A stretch of DNA of 64,000 bases from positions 1 through 64,000 of the forward strand of contig NZ_JAPFBW010000028.1 of the NCBI RefSeq assembly GCF_026153205.1, read 5' to 3'. Numbering within the stretch: the stretch's first letter is position 1; the number at the start of each line of letters is the position of its first letter. Both the position numbers and the translations under genes were made by a program. Under the pieces are notes generated by a model, which saw only the letters and a program-made list of their open reading frames with translations, ran no database searches and was not told where the DNA came from. Positions 52,401-60,108 of the stretch are shown here, piece by piece. The stretch is from Aquabacterium sp. A7-Y (lineage in GTDB: Bacteria > Pseudomonadota > Gammaproteobacteria > Burkholderiales > Burkholderiaceae_C).

Positions 52401-54529
52401 CGCTGGATGCGCTGATCCGCCGCCAGGCCTACCGGCTGGCCTACTGGCGCGTGGCCGGCGACGAGGTCAACTACCGACGCTTTTTTGACATCAACACGCT
52501 GGCGGCCGTGCGCATGGAGCGCGAGTCGGTGTTCGAAGCCAGCCACCGCACGCTGCTGCGCTGGCTCGCCGAGGGCCGCATTGCGGGCCTGCGCATCGAC
52601 CACCCCGACGGGCTGGCCGATCCGTGCGGCTACTTCACGCGCCTGCAGGCCCATCACGCAGCGCTGCAGCGGCCTGCCGAAGGTGAGTCGCCGCGCGCGC
52701 TCTATCTGGTGATCGAGAAGATCCTCGCGGAGCACGAGCGCTGGCCCGCCAGCTGGCCGGTGCACGGCGACACCGGCTATCGTTTCGCCAACCAGGTGAA
52801 CGGCCTGTTCGTCGATGGCCGCGCCGCGGCCGACTTCGACCGGCTCTACGCTGCTTTCATCGGCACGCCCCTGGACTTCGACGAACTGCTCTACGCCGCC
52901 AAGCGCGCCATCATCGAGACCTCGCTGGCGGCCGACCTGCAGATGCTGACCGACGCCGCCCACCGCATCTGCCAGCGCGACCGGCGCGCCCGCGACTTCA
53001 CGCGCAACGCGCTGAAAGCTGCGTTGACCGAGCTGGCCGCCGCTTTCCCGGTCTACCGCACCTACATCGGCGAGGGTGAGGTCGACCCGATCGACCGCGA
53101 ACACCTGGACTGGGCCACCGCGACGGCCCGCCGACGCAGCAGCGAAGCCGCCGCCGCGACCCTGGACCACCTGCGCGAACTGATGCTGCACGCCGGCACC
53201 GAGCCCGACCCGCAGCAGCGCAGCGCCCTGCTCGCCTTCGTCACGCGTTTTCAGCAGTTCACCGCGCCGGTGATGGCCAAGGCCATGGAGGACACCGCCT
53301 TCTACCGCTACCACCGGCTGGTCTCGCTCAACGACGTCGGCGGCGACCCGCGCCAGTTCGGCACCACGGTGGCGGCCTTCCACGTCGCCAACCAGACCCG
53401 CGCGCGCTTCATGCCCCACACCCTGCTGGGCAGCTCCACGCACGACAGCAAGCGCTCGGAAGACCTGCGCGCGCGCATCGACGTGCTGAGCGAGCTGCCC
53501 GGGCTCTGGGAAGAGACGCTGCAACGCTGGCGCGCGCTGGCCGAACGCCAGCTGCCTTCACTCGACGGCGGGCAGGCGCCCGACGCCAACGACCAGTACC
53601 TGTTGTACCAGACCCTGTTCGGCGTCTGGCCCCTGCAGACGCCCGACGCCGCGCAGCTCGAGGCGCTGCGCGAGCGGGTGCAGGCCTACATGCAGAAGGC
53701 GGTGCGTGAAGCCAAGCAGCACACCAGCTGGATCGATCCGAACCCGGACTACGAAGCCGGCCTGGAGCGTTTCATCGACGCCCTGCTGCGCCAGCCCGCG
53801 CCCAACCCCTTCCTTGGCGAGCTGCAGTCCTTCGTGCAGGCGCTGGCGCCTTTCGGCTGCTACAACAGCCTCAGCCTGGTGGCCTTGAAACTCACGTCGC
53901 CCGGGGTGCCGGACATCTACCAGGGCTGCGAGACCTGGAACTTCAGTCTGGTCGACCCCGACAACCGCCGCCCGGTCGACTTCGCCGGCTTGCAGGCCGC
54001 CCTCGAAGGCTTGCAAGGCCTGTGCGCTCCAGCCGGCACGCCGGAGCCGCTGGCCGCGCTGCCGGACGCCGCGCTGGCGCAGCTGCGTCGGGAGCTGGCC
54101 GACGGTCGCCTCAAGCTGCTGCTGACCTGGCGCCTGCTGCAGCTGCGCCGCCGCGAGCCCGAGCTGTTCGAGCGCGGGCGCTACCAGCCGCTGGAGGCGC
54201 GCGGCCCGGCAGCCGAGCACCTCGTCGCCTTCTGCCGCGAGCGCGGCAGGGCGGCCTGCATCACGATCGCGACACGCCTGCTGCACCGACTCAGCGGAGG
54301 ACGGCCGCAAGCACTCGGCGATGCCGCCACCTGGGAGGACACCGCGCTGCTGCTGCCGGCCGGCTTCCAGGGCCGCCGCTGGCGCGACGCCATCACCGGC
54401 CGCACGGTCGAGGCTGCAGGCCAGGACGGAGGCCTGCCGCTGGCGACCTTGCTGTCAGCGTTGCCGGTGGCGGTGCTGGTGCCCGACGACAGGTCCGGCC
54501 CGTTACCGGCCCCGGACCGCGTCCCCTGA
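49415..54529 (+). CDS. Fused 4-alpha-glucanotransferase (MalQ) and malto-oligosyltrehalose synthase (TreY)
   Basis: One uninterrupted 1704-residue frame. Residues 1 to about 720 are a GH77 MalQ, with LYALRSSRNWGIGDFSDL, nucleophile Asp in LRLDHVMAL, acid/base Glu in VIGEDLGTVP and AGTHDLPTLRG. After an Ala-rich linker (QPAAAAAAALPALE, about 709-722), residues from about 728 are a complete GH13 TreY: ATYRLQLHSGFSF, DIVPNHMGV, nucleophile Asp in LRIDHPDGLADP, Glu in YLVIEKILAEHE and SSTHDSKRSEDLRARI. MalQ lengthens or shuffles maltodextrins; TreY turns their reducing end into a trehalosyl end for TreZ. GAGGTGA lies 4 nt upstream. Separate malQ and treY genes are the norm. Confidence 0.95.
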   Translation: MDTRTQEALEQLCERVGLATRYLDCWNREQQVPAETLRALLQALGHSAGSDEAVRHSLTHVVEAEAGALLPPVLVLLQGNGQRLELHLPEGRRLAWQLEAENGERLQGELDRQSWLRLPEGLPLGYHELRLSQDGEPLARTTVIVCPERCWRPPAIEAGERLWGLCVQLYALRSSRNWGIGDFSDLQQLLQTAAALGASFVGLNPLHALFLHAPHQASPYSPSNRCLLNVLYLDVEAIDGYAECEAAARHVQSQAFQQRLQALRESPLVDYPGVAAVKLEVLERLYAHFRAVALSRGSEEALAFRGFQQERGPLLRHQALFEALQAHFHRQDPAMWGWPAWPEAFRDRGSEAVAAFEAEQIERVEFYEYLQWQADVQLQAAATRAEQLGMALGLYRDLAVGSNEGGAETWSSPGLYAGGVHVGAPPDELNPGGQDWGLPPPRPDALRQAAYQPFVQTLRSNMRSAGALRLDHVMALRRLFWIPSGREGGAYVHYRIDELMAIVALESVRQRCLVIGEDLGTVPPEVQQAMQRFGVFSYCPLYFAHDESGGFRSPAAWKSEALAVAGTHDLPTLRGFWRGEDIALRRRLGLYPSETAFSRHSVDRAADRTRLLLALEAEGLQPPGEAARPAAAEPTPELTAAVYELLGRTASQLVGVQLEDVLLQLEQVNLPGTTEERWPNWRRKLEVGLEQLGHDWRLLAVAGALSRSRKQPAAAAAAALPALETALVPRATYRLQLHSGFSFEQAREIVPYLDALGASHLYSSSYLKARAGSTHGYDIVDHNALNPEIGSEQDFERLCASLTERGMHQLLDIVPNHMGVLQADNAWWLDVLEHGPASEHAETFDIDWQPPAPELAGRVLLPVLGGPYGEVLERGELRLSFDAERGEFRLGYYDHRFPIDPRDYGRIVRGVPAPPPQDTTQAEALHAVESLLDAFGRLPDRNDTRPEARATRHRDQALLKRQLAERSRAWSWFATWIEASVRELNGQPGQASSFDALDALIRRQAYRLAYWRVAGDEVNYRRFFDINTLAAVRMERESVFEASHRTLLRWLAEGRIAGLRIDHPDGLADPCGYFTRLQAHHAALQRPAEGESPRALYLVIEKILAEHERWPASWPVHGDTGYRFANQVNGLFVDGRAAADFDRLYAAFIGTPLDFDELLYAAKRAIIETSLAADLQMLTDAAHRICQRDRRARDFTRNALKAALTELAAAFPVYRTYIGEGEVDPIDREHLDWATATARRRSSEAAAATLDHLRELMLHAGTEPDPQQRSALLAFVTRFQQFTAPVMAKAMEDTAFYRYHRLVSLNDVGGDPRQFGTTVAAFHVANQTRARFMPHTLLGSSTHDSKRSEDLRARIDVLSELPGLWEETLQRWRALAERQLPSLDGGQAPDANDQYLLYQTLFGVWPLQTPDAAQLEALRERVQAYMQKAVREAKQHTSWIDPNPDYEAGLERFIDALLRQPAPNPFLGELQSFVQALAPFGCYNSLSLVALKLTSPGVPDIYQGCETWNFSLVDPDNRRPVDFAGLQAALEGLQGLCAPAGTPEPLAALPDAALAQLRRELADGRLKLLLTWRLLQLRRREPELFERGRYQPLEARGPAAEHLVAFCRERGRAACITIATRLLHRLSGGRPQALGDAATWEDTALLLPAGFQGRRWRDAITGRTVEAAGQDGGLPLATLLSALPVAVLVPDDRSGPLPAPDRVP

Positions 54530-54556
54530 CCTTGTTTCCAAGCTCCTGCCCCTCGC

Positions 54557-56002
54557 ATGCCGCAGTCCCTCAAGATCCTTTTCGTCACACCCGAATGCGC
54601 CCCCTGGGTGAAAACCGGCGGCCTCGGCGACGTCAGCGCGGCGCTGCCGCGCGCACTCGCCGAGCACGGCCACGACGTCAAGCTGCTGATGCCGGCCTAT
54701 CCCGGCCTGCGCCAGCTGGCGCGCGATGCCGAGATCCTCGGTGCGCGACCCGGCGACGGCCCCTTCCCGCCGGCGCGCCTGCTGGGCGCCGGCCGGCACG
54801 GCGGCGTCGAGCTGCTGCTGCTCGACTGCCCGGGCTACTACGACCGCCCCGGCGGTCCGTATGACGACAGTGGCGGCGACAACGCGCTGCGTTTCGGCCT
54901 GCTGTCCCGCGTCGCCGCCGAGCTGGGCTGCGACACCTCGCCGTGGCCCCACTGGCGGCCCGAGCTGCTGCATTGCAATGACTGGCCGACCGGCCTGGCG
55001 CCTGCCTGGCTGCGCGTGCTGCCGGGCCGCACGGCGCGCAGCGTGATGACCATACACAACCTCGCCTTCCAGGGCCTGTTCCCGCTCGGACGGGCCCACG
55101 AGCTGGGGCTGCCCGGTGACTGGCTGGGCCCGCATGCGGTGGAGTACTGGGGGCAGATCTCTTTCCTCAAGGCCGGCATCAACTTCTCGGACGCGGTGAC
55201 CGCGGTGAGCCCGACCTATGCTCGCGAGATCCAGCAGGAAACCCACGGCTGCGGCTTCGACGGCATCCTGCGCGACCGCGCCGGGCGCTTGTGCGGCATC
55301 CTCAACGGCATCGACACCTCGGTCTGGGACCCGGCCGACGACCCCCACCTCGCCCAGGGCTACGACGCCGGTCGGCTGGACGCCAAGGCCGTCAACAAGA
55401 CGGCCTTGCAGCGCCGTCTCGGCCTGGCCGAGGCAGCGCATGCGCCGCTGTTCGGGCTGGTCAGCCGGCTGACCGAGCAGAAGGGCATCGACCTGGTGCT
55501 CGAGGTGCTGCCCTGGCTGCTCTCGCAGGGCGCCCAGCTGGCGGTACTGGGCCAGGGCGATCCGGTGCTGGAGCAGCGCCTGCAGGAGGCCGCTGCCGCA
55601 CAGCCTCGGCAGGTGGCGGTGCAGATCGGTTTCGACGAGGCGCTGGCTCACCAGATCGAGGCCGGCTCGGACGCCTACCTGATGCCCTCGCGCTTCGAGC
55701 CCTGCGGGCTCAACCAGATGTACAGCCAGGCCTACGGCACGCCACCGGTGGTGCGTGCCACCGGCGGCCTGGCCGACACGGTGGTCGACCAGTCGGCCGC
55801 GCCGGCGCGAGGCACCGGCTTCTGTTTCAGGGAGCCGTCGGCGCCAGCCTTTCAGGCCTGCCTGGAGCGCGTGCTGGACGCCTGGCACGAGCCCGCCGGC
55901 TGGCGGATGTTGCAGCAGCGCTGCATGGCGCAGCCCTTGGACTGGAGAGACAGGGCGCAGCAGTACGTCGACGTGTATCGCGAACTGCTGGCCACGAACT
56001 GA
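54557..56002 (+). CDS. glgA: Glycogen synthase (ADP-glucose type, GT5)
   Basis: A 481-residue GT5 enzyme that extends alpha-1,4-glucan from ADP-glucose. The N-terminal KTGGLGDV motif binds ADP-glucose; SRLTEQKGIDLV and the C-terminal EPCGLNQMYSQAYGTPPVVRATGGLADTV region (read in parts) are characteristic. Starts 27 bp after the MalQ-TreY gene and ends the operon. With glgC it makes linear glucan; no branching enzyme gene glgB is present in the window. Confidence 0.97.
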   Translation: MPQSLKILFVTPECAPWVKTGGLGDVSAALPRALAEHGHDVKLLMPAYPGLRQLARDAEILGARPGDGPFPPARLLGAGRHGGVELLLLDCPGYYDRPGGPYDDSGGDNALRFGLLSRVAAELGCDTSPWPHWRPELLHCNDWPTGLAPAWLRVLPGRTARSVMTIHNLAFQGLFPLGRAHELGLPGDWLGPHAVEYWGQISFLKAGINFSDAVTAVSPTYAREIQQETHGCGFDGILRDRAGRLCGILNGIDTSVWDPADDPHLAQGYDAGRLDAKAVNKTALQRRLGLAEAAHAPLFGLVSRLTEQKGIDLVLEVLPWLLSQGAQLAVLGQGDPVLEQRLQEAAAAQPRQVAVQIGFDEALAHQIEAGSDAYLMPSRFEPCGLNQMYSQAYGTPPVVRATGGLADTVVDQSAAPARGTGFCFREPSAPAFQACLERVLDAWHEPAGWRMLQQRCMAQPLDWRDRAQQYVDVYRELLATN

Positions 56003-56020
56003 AGGAGATCAGGAGCGGGC

Positions 56021-56272
56021 TCAGGCTTGCGGGTCGGCGGCCGGGTGGGCGGTGTCGATCTCGATGTCGACCTCCGTCTCGGGCTCGGCATCGATGGCCT
56101 TGTCGAAGGCCGCCGCATCGCGCTGCTGCAGGTTGGCCAGCAGCGGCTTGTCCAGCGGACGGCAGACCCGCCGTTTCAGGCGGCCCAGGCGCTCGGAACT
56201 CTCGATCGCGCTGAACACGGCTTCGGGGTTCAGCATCAGGGCGAAGGGGTCGGCGGGCAGTTGGGTTTGCAT
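56021..56272 (-). CDS. Small hypothetical protein
   Basis: An 83-residue protein, basic in the middle (SSERLGRLKRRVCRPLDKP) and acidic at the end. It is supported by a good AGGAG ribosome site 8 nt before the ATG at 56272. It ends 18 bp from the converging glgA. I do not recognise the family; the Leu-Asn-Pro-Glu-Ala-Val segment near residue 15 and the RPLDKP motif look conserved in style but give no function. Confidence 0.6.
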   Translation of the reverse strand: MQTQLPADPFALMLNPEAVFSAIESSERLGRLKRRVCRPLDKPLLANLQQRDAAAFDKAIDAEPETEVDIEIDTAHPAADPQA

Positions 56273-56384
56273 GACGGGTGCTCCTGGGTGGAGGGTGGGC
56301 ATGCATCGAACTGTAGGCGTCCACGGCTCGGCGGGGTAGTCGGCCCCTCGCCAAACAGGGGTCGGAATCCGCCTGACAACTTCC

Positions 56385-57068
56385 CTACTTCGCTCCCGAC
56401 GGTGTCGCTGTGTCGCGGCTTCCGGTGTTGTAGGTGCGCTCGTGGGCCTCGATCACCCGGGCCAGTTCTTCGCGCCCTACGCTGCGCGCGAAATCGGCCG
56501 CGCTCAGGCCTTTCTCGTTGCGCATGGTCGGGTCGGCCCCGGCGTCCAGCAGGGCCCGCGCGGCCTCCTCGGTGCCGTAGCGGGCCGCCATCATCAGCGG
56601 CGTGGTGTGGTTGGGCGATTGGGCATCGATGAAGGCGTGGTGCTCCAGCAGCAGCGCGATGACGGGCACTTTGCCACCGCTGGCCGCGTAGTGCAGCGGC
56701 GTCCAGCCCGGCTTGTTGACGTCCGCGTCGTGTGCGATCAGGCGCTCGCACCACGCCAGCTCCCCCTTGAGCGCGGCCATCATCAGCGGCGACTCGCCCA
56801 CGCCGTTCAGGCGGTTGACATCGATGCCCGGGTGCGACAACAGGGCTTCGGCCACCTTCGGCGAAGGCTCCTGCAAGGCCAGCAGCAGGCCGACCCGGCC
56901 TTCGGGATCGACCGTGTTGGGATCGAAACCCCGGTTCAGGAGCCGCACGATGCTGCGCGCGTCATTGCGCTTGATCGCCTGGAAATAATCTTCGTAGGAG
57001 CCCGCAGCAGCGCAGGAAACCCCAGTCGCCAGAACTACTTGCAGAACATTCTTGAGAAATCGCTTCAT
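56385..57068 (-). CDS. Exported ankyrin-repeat protein
   Basis: A 227-residue protein with a signal peptide (KNVLQVVLATGVSCAAAGS). About five ankyrin repeats follow (for example GESPLMMAALKGELAWCERLIAHDADVN and TPLMMAARYGTEEAARALLDAGADP, read in parts). Ankyrin proteins mediate protein contacts; the periplasmic partner is unknown. AAAGGTG about 7 nt before the ATG supports the start. It lies 108 bp downstream of tatD in the same direction, across an AT-richer spacer that may hold its own promoter. Confidence 0.88.
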   Translation of the reverse strand: MKRFLKNVLQVVLATGVSCAAAGSYEDYFQAIKRNDARSIVRLLNRGFDPNTVDPEGRVGLLLALQEPSPKVAEALLSHPGIDVNRLNGVGESPLMMAALKGELAWCERLIAHDADVNKPGWTPLHYAASGGKVPVIALLLEHHAFIDAQSPNHTTPLMMAARYGTEEAARALLDAGADPTMRNEKGLSAADFARSVGREELARVIEAHERTYNTGSRDTATPSGAK

Positions 57069-57176
57069 TTTTTGCACCTTTCCCTGCACGGTTGGAATAC
57101 ACCGAAAAATAAGGGCAAGATCAAGTGCTTAGGTTGGATTCTGAAAGAAGAACCCGAACTGCGCTCGCACGGCTTT

Positions 57177-57968
57177 TCACCCGGCCGCAGGTGTCGGCAG
57201 ACCGAACAGGCGTTCGAAATTCCGGCTCGTCGCCTCCGCCACCGCCTCGACCGACAGGCCCTTGAGTTCGGCGATCTGCCGCGCGACAAAAGGCACGTAG
57301 GAGGGGTTGTTGGTCTTGCCCCGGTAGGGCGCCGGCGCCAGGTAGGGGCTGTCGGTCTCGATCAGGCAGCGCTCCAGCGGCACCTGCCGCGCCACCTCAC
57401 GCAGCTCGGCGGCGTTCTTGAAGGTGAGGATGCCTGAGAAGGAGATGTAGAAGCCGAGCGAGAGTGCCGCATCGGCCACCTGCTGGGTCTCGGTGAAACA
57501 GTGGAACACACCGCCCACCTGCCCCTGGCCCTCTTCGCGCAGGATCGCCACGGTGTCGTCGGAGGCCTGGCGGGTGTGGATCACGAGCGGCTTGCCGAGG
57601 GCCCGGGCCGCCCGGATGTGGACCCGGAAGCGCTCGCGCTGCCACTCCATGTCGGCAAGGCTGCGGCCGTTGAGTCGGTAGTAGTCGAGGCCGGTCTCGC
57701 CGATGGCAACGACCTTGTCGCGCGACCCCAGTTCGATCAGGCCGTCCAGCGTGGGCTCCGCGACATCCTCGTTGTCCGGGTGCACGCCGGCGCTGGCCCA
57801 GAAGTTGTCGTAGCGCCGGGCCAGGGCATGCACCGCCTCGAACTCCTCCAGGGTGGTGCAGATGCACAGGGCCCGGTCGACCTGGGCCGCCTGCATCGCG
57901 GTGCGGATGGCCTCGAGGTTCTCGGCCAGTTCGGGGAAGCTGAGGTGGCAGTGGGAGTCGACGAACAT
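57177..57968 (-). CDS. TatD family metal-dependent hydrolase / DNase
   Basis: A 263-residue TIM-barrel hydrolase. Metal ligands are visible in FVDSHCHLSFPE, IGETGLDYYR, VIHTRQA, FHCFTE and ETDSPYLAP, the full TatD/YcfH set. Relatives are Mg-dependent 3'-5' exonucleases acting on DNA. Last in the mltG-tmk-holB-pilZ-tatD series, separated from pilZ by 81 bp. The family member could equally be called YcfH; the start is the only ATG compatible with the N-terminal motif, though no ribosome site is obvious. Confidence 0.93.
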   Translation of the reverse strand: MFVDSHCHLSFPELAENLEAIRTAMQAAQVDRALCICTTLEEFEAVHALARRYDNFWASAGVHPDNEDVAEPTLDGLIELGSRDKVVAIGETGLDYYRLNGRSLADMEWQRERFRVHIRAARALGKPLVIHTRQASDDTVAILREEGQGQVGGVFHCFTETQQVADAALSLGFYISFSGILTFKNAAELREVARQVPLERCLIETDSPYLAPAPYRGKTNNPSYVPFVARQIAELKGLSVEAVAEATSRNFERLFGLPTPAAG

Positions 57969-58049
57969 TGTGAGGAAAAGGCGGGGCAAAACAAAACAGG
58001 CGCCTAGCCTACACCGGCTGGCGCCTCGGACCCCCGGGCGGGGCGATGT

Positions 58050-58451
58050 TCAGAGCGTCTGGGTGGGTTTGGCCGACTGGATCGCGGTGCCCAGCAGTTC
58101 CTCGATGCGCACCTTCAGCAGGCGCGACTTCTCGTCGCTGGGGAAACGCACGCCGACGCCCTGGGTGCGGCCGCCGGAGGCATTGGCCGGGGTGATCCAG
58201 GCGACCTTGCCGGCCACCGGGTAGCGCTGCGGATCCTCGGGCAGCGACAGCAGCAGGTAGATGTCCTCGCCCAGCTTGTAGTCGCGGGTGGTCGGCACGA
58301 ACAGCCCGCCGTCGGCGAACACCGAGATGTAGGCCGCGTAGAGCGCGCCCTTCTCGCGGAATACCAGCTGGATGACGCTCGGGCGTGCCGGCGCTCCGGC
58401 CGCGGCGGGAGCGCCGCCCGCAGGGGCGGGACGAAGGCTGGTTTCACTCAT
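58050..58451 (-). CDS. pilZ: PilZ domain protein of the type IV pilus
   Basis: A 133-residue PilZ protein. The RxxxR and DxSxxG residues needed for cyclic-di-GMP binding are not preserved (region FADGGLFVPT), as in the type IV pilus assembly protein PilZ of Pseudomonas, which does not bind the messenger. The same order holB-pilZ-tatD is found there, supporting the name. Its ATG overlaps the holB TGA (ATGA at 58448-58451). It should act in the cytoplasm with the pilus ATPase machinery. Confidence 0.87.
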   Translation of the reverse strand: MSETSLRPAPAGGAPAAAGAPARPSVIQLVFREKGALYAAYISVFADGGLFVPTTRDYKLGEDIYLLLSLPEDPQRYPVAGKVAWITPANASGGRTQGVGVRFPSDEKSRLLKVRIEELLGTAIQSAKPTQTL

Positions 58452-59446
58452 GCGGCGGAGTGTAAGGCGCGCCGCGCCTGCCCAACAAGCGCGTCCAGCA
58501 TCAGCCCGGCGTTCCAGGCGTGCTCTTCGTGACGTGCTGCACGTCGCAGCTCGGCGCCCCAGGCCGTGAGGCCGGCAAGCCCCGCGCGCAGGCCTTTGAA
58601 GGATGCGGCCGGAAAATAGCGCGGCTGCGCCCCCACGGTGACGCACAAGGCGTCGTGGCAGACCTTCTGCAAGGTCTCCACGGCCAGCGGCACCGGCCAG
58701 CCCGACAGCGCGGCGGCCTCGCCGGCCGCCAGGCGCCCCGGCAGTTCCTGCCAGGCCGCCGCGTTCAGCCCCTGCCGGACCAGCTGCTGCGCCGCCAGCG
58801 GGTACTGCCCGGCGGCCGCCAGCAGCACGTCGGCGCCGGCCAGCCCTTGCGCCTGCAGCCACTCGCGCGCCATCGCCTCGGCGGGCGGCGCCAGGCGCAT
58901 CAGCTGGCAGCGACTGCGGATGGTCGGCAGCAAGGCCTCGATGGCTTCGCTGCTGAGGACAAAACGGGCCTGCCCGGGCGGCTCCTCCAGGGTCTTCAGC
59001 AAGGTGTTGGCCGAGATCGTGTTCATGCGCTCGGCCGGGTGCACCAGCACCACCTTGGCCACCCCGCGCGAGGAGGTCTGCTGGGCGAACTCCACCGCGC
59101 GCCGCAGCGCCTCGACCTTGATCTCCTTGCTGGGCTTGGCCTTGCTCGCCTTGGCCTTGGCCGTCTCGACCTCCGCGTCGCCGAGCGACCAGCCCAGCTC
59201 TTCCTGCAGCGCCTCGGGCAGCAACACCAGCAAGTCGGGATGGGTGCGCGCCTGCACCAGCTTGCAACTGCTGCACTCGCCGCAAGGCTGGCGCGGCGCC
59301 TTGGGTGGCGCCTCGCACAGCCAGGCCTGGGCCAAGGCCAACGCCAGCTCGAACTGGCCGATGCCCGGAGGGCCGGCCAGCAGCACCGCATGGCCGCGCT
59401 GCGAGGCCAGCAGCTCGCGCAGGGGCGCCTCGAACCAGGGCAGCAT
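58448..59446 (-). CDS. holB: DNA polymerase III subunit delta'
   Basis: A 332-residue clamp-loader subunit. The zinc site CGECSSCKLVQARTHPD and KTLEEPPGQARFVLSSE are typical. The P-loop is degenerate (GPPGIGQ, with Gln for Lys), as expected for delta', which does not hydrolyse ATP. An inserted Lys/Ala-rich segment (ETAKAKASKAKPSKEIK) near residue 94 is a local peculiarity. It overlaps tmk by one base (TGATG) and pilZ by four, so the three genes are translationally coupled. Confidence 0.95.
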   Translation of the reverse strand: MLPWFEAPLRELLASQRGHAVLLAGPPGIGQFELALALAQAWLCEAPPKAPRQPCGECSSCKLVQARTHPDLLVLLPEALQEELGWSLGDAEVETAKAKASKAKPSKEIKVEALRRAVEFAQQTSSRGVAKVVLVHPAERMNTISANTLLKTLEEPPGQARFVLSSEAIEALLPTIRSRCQLMRLAPPAEAMAREWLQAQGLAGADVLLAAAGQYPLAAQQLVRQGLNAAAWQELPGRLAAGEAAALSGWPVPLAVETLQKVCHDALCVTVGAQPRYFPAASFKGLRAGLAGLTAWGAELRRAARHEEHAWNAGLMLDALVGQARRALHSAA

Positions 59447-60057
59447 CACCAACCTCGCCGCACCAGGGCGGCCTCCAGCTGGGCCGCGACGCCGGCGCGG
59501 TCGAGCGCGGCGTCGAGGCGGACAAAACGATGCGGGTCCGCGTCGGCGCGGGCGCGGTAGCCGTCGGCAACGCGGCGGAAGAACTCGCTCGGCTGCTGCT
59601 CGAAGCGGTCCGGCACACGGGCTCCCGCCAGACGCTCGGCCGCCACCTCCGGCGGCAGGTCGAACCACAGCGTCAGGTCGGGCTGGCGGCCCTGCTGCAC
59701 CCAGCCCTCGAGCTCGGCCAGCACGCCGGCATCGAAACCGCGGCCGGCCCCCTGGTAGGCGAAGGTGGCGTCGGTGAAGCGGTCGCACAGGACCACCTGG
59801 CCGCGCGCCAGGGCCGGCTCGATGACCTGCTGCAGGTGGTCGCGGCGGGCGGCGAAGATCAGGAGGACCTCGGTCAGCGGGTCCATCGGCTGGTGCAGCA
59901 CCAGCTCGCGCAGGCTCTCGGCCAGCGGGGTGCCACCGGGCTCGCGGGTCAGCACGACGTCGCGGCCGGCGGCGCGCAGCCGTGCCGCGAGCGTCTCGAT
60001 GTGGGTGGACTTGCCGGCGCCGTCTATGCCCTCGAAGGTGATGAAAAAGCCGCTCAT
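59446..60057 (-). CDS. tmk: Thymidylate kinase
   Basis: A 203-residue kinase converting dTMP to dTDP. P-loop GIDGAGKST (residues 10-18), the DR motif ([18 protein letters not shown]) and the [12 protein letters not shown] dTMP-binding segment are complete. The usual size for the family. It lies 51 bp after mltG and is coupled to holB by a one-base overlap. Confidence 0.96.
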   Translation of the reverse strand: MSGFFITFEGIDGAGKSTHIETLAARLRAAGRDVVLTREPGGTPLAESLRELVLHQPMDPLTEVLLIFAARRDHLQQVIEPALARGQVVLCDRFTDATFAYQGAGRGFDAGVLAELEGWVQQGRQPDLTLWFDLPPEVAAERLAGARVPDRFEQQPSEFFRRVADGYRARADADPHRFVRLDAALDRAGVAAQLEAALVRRGW

Positions 60058-60108
60058 GGCGTCGCGCTACTGCTCGGGTTGTTGTGCTGGAACTGCGAGA
60101 GACAACCG

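Noticed and set aside
49337-53524. A 4.2-kb open frame antisense to the MalQ-TreY gene
   Set aside because: Composition is Gln/Arg/Gly/Val-rich with no family motif. It is a typical shadow of a GC-rich gene; the sense strand has complete active sites.
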